NCBI GenBank assembly: GCA_030770545.1
Contig: CM061090.1
Coordinates: 15,534,501 to 15,598,500 of the forward strand
From: Macropodus opercularis
Taxonomy: Eukaryota; Chordata; Actinopteri; Anabantiformes; Osphronemidae
Length of the DNA stretch: 64,000 nucleotides
Direction of reading: 5' to 3'
In this document: positions 61,701 through 64,000 of the stretch, piece after piece
Layout of the letters: every line of letters starts with the position of its first letter
Numbering within the stretch: position 1 is the stretch's first letter
Program-made: the position numbers and the translations under genes
Notes under the pieces: generated by a model
The model's database searches: none
Seen by the model: only the letters and a program-made list of their open reading frames with translations
What the model was told of the DNA's origin: nothing

Positions 61701-63369
61701 ACACAACACTGCACACACAAAACGGGAAAAAGTTCTGTTTGTGTTTAATCAGAGTTTTCCACGAGCCGCCGCACAAACTCGAGGGGCCGCGTGCAGAAAA
61801 ACAACGCAGACGCCATCAACGCGATGGGAAATGGAGGCGAGCAAATGTGAGCAGGGCTGTGCTTGGAGCTTTCACCTTGGATGTTCAAACCTGAAGTTCA
61901 CAGATACACTGTATGTCGTGGGCATTAGGTTAATAAAATCTATTGCACGTGACGCTTCCACAGCCCGTCTCTCTAACAACACAAGCTTTGGAACCTATTT
62001 CTGCTATAATAGTTTATTTATTTTGCACTGTCCCTTTAACACCGTGGACTATGAAGGGACGTGCTCGTCGGCATCATATTTGAGCAGTGTCCTGGTTCGT
62101 CACCGGTTCTAACCTGCCCCTGAGGCTAAATCACAACTACAGCCACAGCGTCGGTGACCTCCCTGGCCTGAGCCTGCAGAACCTGATCAGTTCAGCTGGA
62201 CGTCCTCGCTCACAGACTCCACGCTGGTCTATTTGTTATCCGTCCCCGCGCCTTCCACACACATAACGAGGCTGCAGACGTCGCCTGTATGCTACATATT
62301 TTAGACGTGCAAAAACAAACGTGTGCGCGTCCGCCTGTCTGCGCGCGTCTCCCAGTACACCTCCAAGTAATGGCCATCACCATGGCGACCAGGTGACCCC
62401 CGTGCTGGCAATTAGAAGACCCTAACAGGCTCGGTGGCGGCGAACGCGCACAGATGCAGCGAATACATTATGTAAAGTACAGTCCCCGGCAAATGGCCTC
62501 TCTCGTTTCTTTAATGTAAAACATTCTTATCAGCCGCCCTATGTGGAACTACACAAACAAAACAGGTGTAACACAGACGAGTTGAGGGAACAGCAGCAGA
62601 GAGGGGCAAAGAAAGGGAGAAATATTACTTAAAAGTTACTGCCTTCAAATTTGTAGCTATTTCTGCCTTCATTTCCTATTCATAGCGGTGGAAAAGTCAG
62701 ACACACACACACACACACACACTCCTGCTGTGCTTATATAAACACGACAGCACAGCAGCGAGTGAGAGTTTTAAACATGATTGGCTTGTGCTCTAACAAG
62801 CCAATGACAATGGACAGAAAAATGCGGCGCCAAGGGTTGTGAAAACCTAACTCACACAGCTACTTTAAAGGCTCAGCTGTGTCAGCTTTTTCTAAGGTTT
62901 AAGGTCTGTTTCATAGCAGCTTTCCGTGGTCCGGAACCTCAGATGGGTTGAATAATGACCATGGAAAAGTATGCGTATTTTAAAATAATCAGTCGGATGA
63001 TGGATGATACAGAACCAACAGTAAGAGAAACAACACGCTTGGTTGCTAAATAATAATAATATACTATATTATTTCATGACATAGTCTTATATTATACTGT
63101 TTAGATCACCTGCAGACATATTGGCAGTAGCACTGTTCTCTAATGGACAGTGGTATGAAGGCTACCGAAGGAAGAGGACATTCGCTTACTGTACCTGTGA
63201 GCTTGTTCTGGTGCAGGAACTCCATCTGTAGCTTCTGTCCAGCACGTTGGGCCAAGAGGTACGGGGTGGAGTACGTCGGCTCCCCGGTGGCACACATTAC
63301 ATCCGCTCCGCTAAAGACCAGCGCGATGGTTCGCAGCACGTCAGGGGTCACCACTGCTGCACACAGAGC
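23471..63369 (-). CDS. arap2: arap2, 3' portion (20 exons, gene-level model)
   Basis: ARAP2 is a large cytoplasmic multidomain GTPase-activating protein. In mammals it binds phosphoinositides through PH domains, acts on Arf6 through its ArfGAP domain, and joins Arf to Rho signalling at focal adhesions and endosomes. The joined exons are 63195-63369, 56595-56720, 50100-50244, 46917-47019, 46109-46307, 41774-41837, 41108-41271, 40274-40486, 39981-40086, 38720-38867, 37033-37110, 33085-33159, 32303-32420, 29733-29852, 29086-29222, 28246-28328, 26524-26559, 25631-25694, 24065-24196 and 23471-23797. All junctions are AG/GT and phases match, giving 870 codons plus stop. Predicted domains are ankyrin (1-58), PH (about 79-183), PH (about 190-295), RhoGAP (about 311-490), RA (about 511-605), PH (about 618-718) and tail (719-870). 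Similarity to human ARAP2, recalled from memory, is continuous up to the last PH domain and favours ARAP2 over ARAP1 or ARAP3. The 5' half is outside the window. Confidence 0.93.
24065..24196 (-). CDS. arap2: arap2 E19: C-terminal tail, first part
   Basis: 132 bases, 44 codons in phase 0 with no stop. It starts YGSDLCSKTV directly after the PH helix, where the human protein has a comparable short hydrophobic stretch. The rest is polar (Ser, Thr, Lys, Asn) and I see no domain. Acceptor CTTCAG, donor CTG|GTGAGG. Support is from junctions, length divisible by three and position; sequence similarity to mammals is weak. It could be lineage-specific or skipped in some transcripts. Confidence 0.72.
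24197..25630 (-). other. intron between E18 and E19
   Basis: 1434 bases. Holds one exon-like segment (24464-24512) with good splice edges, but its 49-base length would break the reading frame, so it is not included. Otherwise nothing recognised. Confidence 0.7.
25631..25694 (-). CDS. arap2: arap2 E18: C-terminal helix of fifth PH domain
   Basis: 64 bases; phase 2 to phase 0. It encodes HFCCERKEAQVSWVADIIRM. The Trp at residue 710 is the invariant tryptophan of the C-terminal PH helix. Acceptor CTCCTCAG, donor AAG|GTAAGA. Confidence 0.9.
25695..28245 (-). other. introns flanking the E17 microexon
   Basis: 829 bases on the E18 side and 1686 bases on the E16 side. There is a short (TAG)n run near 26006-26021. 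AT-rich sequence near 27480-27740 with GTAATTATG/TTATAATTAG-type sites could be regulatory. Nothing coding seen besides E17. Confidence 0.65.
26524..26559 (-). CDS. arap2: arap2 E17: 36-base microexon of fifth PH domain
   Basis: Only 36 bases, so easily missed by gene finders. Read in phase it gives SWGFTVHTDKHQW across both junctions, against SWGLTAYSEKHHW recalled for human ARAP2. Acceptor TCAACAG, donor AGTG|GTGAGT. Phases 2 in and 2 out fit E16 and E18 exactly. Its length is a multiple of three, so skipping it would delete 12 residues from the PH fold without a frameshift. Confidence 0.9.
28246..28328 (-). CDS. arap2: arap2 E16: fifth PH domain, middle
   Basis: 83 bases; phase 0 to phase 2. 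It encodes KVIQLKSVKCYLGVKKKLKP; the basic GVKKK-[LM]-KPPT motif is an ARAP2 hallmark. Acceptor CTTACAG, donor CCAG|GTAAAT. The last split codon becomes Ser with the microexon E17. Confidence 0.93.
28329..29732 (-). other. introns on both sides of E15
   Basis: 757 and 510 bases; no repeat family or coding sequence recognised beyond E15 itself. Confidence 0.65.
29086..29222 (-). CDS. arap2: arap2 E15: start of fifth PH domain
   Basis: 137 bases; phase 1 to phase 0. It encodes LLPGYKFQEKYVELRADTLM, typical first strands of the C-terminal PH domain. The linker before it (residues 612-635) is a few residues shorter than in human ARAP2. Acceptor CTTACAG, donor AAA|GTAAGT. Confidence 0.93.
29733..29852 (-). 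CDS. arap2: arap2 E14: end of Ras-association domain
   Basis: 120 bases; phase 1 to phase 1. With the base from E13 it encodes ERPLHHSEKILEQVLEWSTL and then SSAFLVIKKF, the last helix and strand of the RA domain. Acceptor TTGCAG, donor AAAG|GTGAAC. Confidence 0.94.
29853..32302 (-). other. intron between E13 and E14
   Basis: 2450 bases. The main content I recognise is a Tc1-type transposon relic at about 31625-31860. Sequence near 30840-30960 has a weak tRNA-like pattern (GGTTCGATAGAG) that is too diverged to call a SINE. Confidence 0.65.
31625..31860 (-). mobile_element. decayed Tc1-like transposon, 5' transposase part, minus strand
   Basis: The plus-strand text runs in the order expected for the reverse complement of the N-terminal half of a fish Tc1-like transposase: motifs corresponding to GGGTTCTTGGTCACC, ACCAAGGGCCTTGTC, TTTAGTTTGGCTGGAGG, CAGAAATGGATCTGTGCC, GGTCTGTGGAGA and ACTGTGGGAATTATGGAACC. 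It encodes the DNA-binding paired-like region in intact elements. Here it is interrupted by stops and deletions, and lies in the same orientation as the gene. Confidence 0.65.
32303..32420 (-). CDS. arap2: arap2 E13: Ras-association domain, middle
   Basis: 118 bases; phase 0 to phase 1. It encodes VYPSMRSSELTESTLSMRS and then WITFEVIENGEL. The WxTFEVIEN stretch matches ARAP2. The variable serine-rich part before it agrees with mammals only in pattern. Acceptor CGGCAG, donor CTAG|GTAAGG. Confidence 0.93.
32421..33084 (-). other. intron between E12 and E13
   Basis: 664 bases; includes a pyrimidine-rich stretch at about 32935-33020. Nothing else recognised. Confidence 0.65.
33085..33159 (-). 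CDS. arap2: arap2 E12: start of Ras-association domain
   Basis: 75 bases, 25 codons in phase 0. It encodes AGDLIFEVYLEKREPESCC, the first strands of the RA domain; the ARAP pattern GDL-[LI]-x-EVY is clear. Acceptor CCCTAG, donor AAG|GTATAA. Confidence 0.92.
33160..37032 (-). other. intron between E11 and E12
   Basis: 3873 bases. AT-rich with long poly-purine patches. The plus-strand open frame at 35265-35705 (146 residues) lacks recognisable motifs and I treat it as chance. No mobile element recognised. Confidence 0.6.
37033..37110 (-). CDS. arap2: arap2 E11: RhoGAP-RA linker
   Basis: 78 bases, exactly 26 codons in phase 0. It encodes VNEDQVQQMERENSFITRW, matching the ARAP2 segment after the RhoGAP helix bundle. 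Acceptor TTCACCAG, donor ACA|GTAAGT. A (CA)25 microsatellite lies only 35 bases upstream of the acceptor in the transcript sense, inside or next to the branch-point region. Confidence 0.93.
37146..37195. repeat. (CA)25 microsatellite in the intron before E11
   Basis: Uninterrupted 50-base CA run, the longest in the window. On the arap2 transcript it is a (UG)25 tract 35 bases upstream of the E11 acceptor, a position where length variation may affect splicing. Confidence 0.97.
37196..38719 (-). other. intron between E10 and E11 with a long two-strand open region
   Basis: From 37554 to 38123 the plus strand is open for 189 codons and the minus strand for 119 codons (37634-37993). The stretch is GC-balanced, contains an ATGCAAAT octamer at 37710-37717 and an ATTGG box at 37683-37687, and lacks low-complexity sequence. 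I see no protein domain, no splice sites fitting arap2 and no retrotransposon motif. A non-coding regulatory block is more likely than a gene. Confidence 0.5.
38720..38867 (-). CDS. arap2: arap2 E10: RhoGAP domain, last part
   Basis: 148 bases; phase 2 to phase 0. It encodes HLNHMPSERLASVFSSCLFQ and a helix ending LISNYIPLFG. The conserved RhoGAP Asn of the NxM motif is kept (residue 440), so only the arginine finger is missing. Acceptor ATTCAG; donor GGC|GTAAGT. Confidence 0.95.
38868..39980 (-). other. intron between E9 and E10
   Basis: 1113 bases. Nothing recognised. Confidence 0.65.
39981..40086 (-). CDS. arap2: arap2 E9: RhoGAP domain, middle
   Basis: 106 bases; phase 1 to phase 2. It encodes DEKDERQRVKMYSTFIQSLP and then NRSTLDALLRHLY, which are two helices of the RhoGAP fold; the SLP-x-x-NR-x-TL pattern is the family signature. 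Acceptor TTTAG, donor ACAG|GTACGC. Confidence 0.95.
40274..40486 (-). CDS. arap2: arap2 E8: RhoGAP catalytic-loop exon (arginine finger replaced)
   Basis: 213 bases; phase 1 to phase 1, 70 full codons. The loop that in active RhoGAPs reads roughly G-[IV]-[FY]-R-x-x-G here reads GVYQKPG, with Gln at residue 334 in place of the catalytic arginine. The rest of the fold looks intact: LEDVTCALKSFLSQ and LLTKELYPYW (383-392) match the conserved second block. Human ARAP2 is also known for lacking the arginine and RhoGAP activity, so this is an ancestral property and not a mutation of this copy. Acceptor AACCAG, donor CTGG|GTATGT. Confidence 0.96.
40487..41773 (-). other. introns on both sides of E7
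   Basis: 621 and 502 bases; poly(A)-type runs at 40497-40511 and 41059-41074 in plus-strand sense. No other feature seen. Confidence 0.65.
41108..41271 (-). CDS. arap2: arap2 E7: end of fourth PH domain and start of RhoGAP
   Basis: 164 bases; phase 2 to phase 1. The first half ends the PH domain with TVYIHGFNKTDFTLWHSAI (conserved Trp at residue 286). After the linker AAGTDGKALSDQQL, the RhoGAP domain begins with VPIIVDSCIAFVTQYG (residues 311-326), whose helix is close to identical to mammalian ARAP2. This exon is the clearest discriminator of ARAP2 from its paralogues. Donor TATG|GTGAGT. Confidence 0.96.
41774..41837 (-). CDS. arap2: arap2 E6: fourth PH domain, middle
   Basis: 64 bases; phase 1 to phase 2. 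It supplies STHTEGDD, then the strand KIQVLLMVEGR, matching the ARAP2 order of a polar loop followed by a hydrophobic strand. Acceptor CCCACAG is preceded by a C-rich tract; donor is GAAG|GTACG. The last split codon becomes Arg with E7. Confidence 0.9.
41838..46108 (-). other. intron between E5 and E6
   Basis: 4271 bases. A probable LINE-type 3' fragment lies at 44215-44540. A stretch at 43840-43935 (CATGCAAGCT ... CGCTAACCACTGG) weakly recalls the tail of a common fish SINE/LINE consensus. No exon found. Confidence 0.6.
44215..44540. repeat. probable LINE-type (RTE/Expander-like) 3' fragment
   Basis: The order ATTTATTTATAGCAC, CAAAGTGCTTCTCAG, AATACAGGTGATCAATAAAG, GAAGGTTTCGACAAAA and CTGTGGCAGCCTGAGG resembles the 3' untranslated part of a widespread fish LINE, where a phrase like 'cacttt..aaagtgctt' starts the element. 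Diverged; family assignment is from memory of consensus patterns only. Confidence 0.35.
46109..46307 (-). CDS. arap2: arap2 E5: fourth PH domain, first part
   Basis: 199 bases; phase 0 to phase 1, acceptor CTCACAG, donor CTCA|GTAAGC. It encodes ELIGKLFYKEGHD, WRKAWFMLEGSALHF and LQLKQLQELS, as in the second C-terminal PH domain of ARAP2. A run of acidic residues (EDEEEEEV, encoded by GAA/GAG codons around 46134-46163) sits in a loop. It looks longer than in the human protein, and such GAG-rich runs often vary in length. Confidence 0.94.
46308..46916 (-). other. intron between E4 and E5
   Basis: 609 bases. Nothing recognised. Confidence 0.65.
46917..47019 (-). CDS. arap2: arap2 E4: end of third PH domain
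   Basis: 103 bases; one leading base completes Gly, then VFTVELYLQTERLLIVGAE and QRDWIHALTK. The C-terminal PH helix carries the family-typical tryptophan at residue 177. It ends in phase 0 at AAAG|GTGACA. Acceptor is TGGCAG. Confidence 0.92.
47020..50099 (-). other. intron between E3 and E4
   Basis: 3080 bases. Contains a CpG-dense block at 47701-47820 and a CT-rich run at about 47594-47610. A stretch at 49080-49330 has few simple repeats and includes TTAATATTCATGAG at 49168-49181. A 144-residue minus-strand open frame at 47900-48334 overlaps purine/pyrimidine-biased sequence and is probably not coding. Confidence 0.6.
47701..47820. promoter_or_regulatory. CpG-dense block inside intron E3/E4
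   Basis: I count 12 CpG dinucleotides in 120 bases, far above the surrounding intron. On the plus strand it ends at CAG|GTGAGA, a good splice donor. Such a layout would fit the first exon of an antisense transcript or an internal promoter, but no transcript can be inferred from sequence alone. Confidence 0.3.
50100..50244 (-). CDS. arap2: arap2 E3: core of third PH domain
   Basis: 145 bases; begins two bases into a codon and ends two bases into the next. It encodes the core strands of the PH domain, including RRWCTLEGGFLSYYENE, a very characteristic ARAP motif, then VDVTEVVSLAIS. The acceptor is GTTCCAG and the donor is CTGG|GTATGA. The splice site falls in the loop before the strand supplied by E4. 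Confidence 0.93.
50245..56594 (-). other. intron between E2 and E3
   Basis: 6350 bases. Holds a CA/poly-C tract at 51147-51208 and several unique-looking blocks (53480-53720, 54000-54240, 54640-54720, 55180-55480). No transposon or exon recognised. Confidence 0.6.
51147..51208. repeat. (CA)n followed by C-rich tract
   Basis: A CA run interrupted once by AA, then C tracts at 51183-51192, 51197-51201 and 51203-51208. The minus strand, which is the sense of arap2, carries the matching G tracts. Confidence 0.95.
56595..56720 (-). CDS. arap2: arap2 E2: linker and start of third PH domain
   Basis: 126 bases, phase 1 to phase 1; acceptor CATGTAG, donor GATG|GTGAGTG. The first half encodes a serine-rich, weakly conserved linker (residues 59-78). 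The second half begins a PH domain with MDGFLYVFSG (residues 79-88), where the first beta strand should lie. The last split codon is completed by E3 as Asp. The linker differs from mammals more than the flanking domains do, so the call rests on junctions, phase and the PH start. Confidence 0.85.
56889..56917. repeat. (TG)n microsatellite with one TA interruption
   Basis: TG run broken once by TATG. Confidence 0.93.
58579..58598. repeat. (CA)n microsatellite
   Basis: CA dinucleotide run ending at CCCACACG. Confidence 0.93.
58761..58818. repeat. compound (CA)n microsatellite
   Basis: CA run from 58761 to 58796 with one extra A, then a second CA run from about 58805 to 58818 after TGTGTAGA. 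Confidence 0.93.
59681..59865 (+). mobile_element. decayed Tc1-like transposase fragment, C-terminal catalytic region
   Basis: Plus-strand reading gives TDWPSRCPDLNPTEHLHYVW and then PPQTVQDLQQM, matching the catalytic SPDLNPIEHLWD block and downstream PQTVQEL segment of fish Tc1-like transposases. Only this part survives; no start, no terminal repeats seen. It lies opposite to the gene's sense. Confidence 0.75.
62699..62722. repeat. (AC)12 microsatellite
   Basis: Uninterrupted AC dinucleotide run. Confidence 0.95.
63195..63369 (-). CDS. arap2: arap2 E1: ankyrin repeat segment
   Basis: 175 bases; starts in phase 0 after TTCAG and ends one base into a codon at AG|GTACAGT. It encodes 58 residues of the ankyrin repeat region that follows the ArfGAP domain. 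Visible hallmarks are ALCAAVV at the start, FSGADVMCATGEP in the middle and STPYLLAQRAGQ in the second half. These match ARAP2 closely and are typical of ankyrin helices linked by a short loop. It is the most 5' coding exon in the window. Confidence 0.92.
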
Positions 63370-64000
63370 CTGAACACACATACAACACAGGTGAAGTGCA
63401 CCGTGCCTTTATTTGGCCTCTTATTGCTGCAAACATAAAAAAATACAGTAATGAATTTGTTCGTTTGTTTTTAGTGACCACCTGTTCCTAGTGACACGTC
63501 AAGCTCGTCATGACTCACGTTCTACAGCGGGATTAAAACATTTCTAATTTTCACATCCCATGAGTCAGAGAAAATCCTGCGAAATGCGAGGACGGTCTCT
63601 CCTCCCTGTGTGTGCTTCACGTTGATAGAGGACAAAAAGTCTATAAAGCAGCATCACAAAACCAAAGTTTAGAATCAAGTTCCACCCGCTGATCTCCGAA
63701 GAGAAGTTAAAAAAAGATCCAACTTTAATGCTCCCTGTGGGAACCATTAAACCTCTAATTCTCATGAATAGAAGAATAAGGCAAATAGGGAAAGGACAAA
63801 TGGGCCATATTAAATATAATGAAACTAACAGTTTCACATAAGAGATATGTGGGAGTTCAAAGGCATGAAAAAGCAAAGAAGTGAGCAATAGCAGCAACAG
63901 AGGACACTGAGGCGAAGGGAGATCAGCTGTACATTTAAATGTGTAATATTCTAATTATAAATAATATAGATGCGCTATTGTTGTAATCATAAATATTGGC
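63370..64000 (-). other. intron upstream of E1, running out of the window
   Basis: No further arap2 exon found. A 110-residue open frame at 63565-63897 (minus strand) is hydrophobic and does not resemble the ArfGAP domain that should be encoded next upstream. Confidence 0.6.

Larger units (their letters stand above)
56721..63194 (-). other. intron between E1 and E2
   Basis: 6474 bases. Contains a (TG)n tract, CA repeats at 58579, 58761 and 62699, a Tc1 relic at 59681-59865, a short direct repeat near 57150-57182, and unique-looking blocks at about 58420-58520 and 60740-61100. No exon found. Confidence 0.6.

Noticed and set aside
61669..62112. 147-residue plus-strand open frame in intron E1/E2
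   Set aside because: No domain, mixed low-complexity, no splice support.
63565..63897. 110-residue minus-strand open frame upstream of E1
   Set aside because: Hydrophobic and without ArfGAP zinc-finger cysteines or any ARAP2 similarity; lacks fitting splice edges.

Overview
The window is vertebrate nuclear DNA, most likely from a teleost fish. It has intron-split coding sequence with consensus GT-AG junctions, many (CA)n microsatellites and decayed fish-type Tc1 transposon relics. There is no bacterial gene organisation, CRISPR array or operon. The species cannot be named from the sequence.

The only protein-coding gene I can support is on the minus strand: the 3' half of arap2 (ArfGAP with RhoGAP domain, ankyrin repeat and PH domain 2). 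I reconstructed 20 consecutive exons from 63369 down to the stop codon at 23473-23471. Every splice phase is compatible, and together they give 2613 bases, or 870 residues plus stop. In order they encode ankyrin repeat sequence, a PH domain, a second PH domain, a RhoGAP domain, a Ras-association domain, a last PH domain and a short C-terminal tail. The SAM domain, first two PH domains, ArfGAP domain and promoter must lie beyond 64000. The RhoGAP domain has glutamine where active family members carry the arginine finger, as recalled for mammalian ARAP2, so the protein probably binds a Rho-family GTPase without stimulating hydrolysis. Exons below are numbered E1-E20 within this window, 5' to 3' of the gene, and residue numbers count from the first codon of E1.

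Layout: 1 to about 22,980 is gene-free sequence 3' of arap2, with microsatellites, a 12-bp minisatellite near 17.1 kb and a Tc1 relic near 5.6 kb. About 22,980-23,470 is the presumed 3' UTR. From 23,471 to 63,369 lie the exons and introns; the introns hold two more Tc1 relics, a probable LINE-type fragment, CA repeats, a C-rich tract and some possible regulatory blocks. From 63,370 to 64,000 is intron running out of the window.

I found no clear new biological system. The points most worth checking are the degenerate RhoGAP site, a 36-base microexon inside the last PH domain, a NAGNAG acceptor at the last exon, a near strand-symmetric minisatellite, a CpG-dense block inside an intron, and a long two-strand open region in the intron between E10 and E11.
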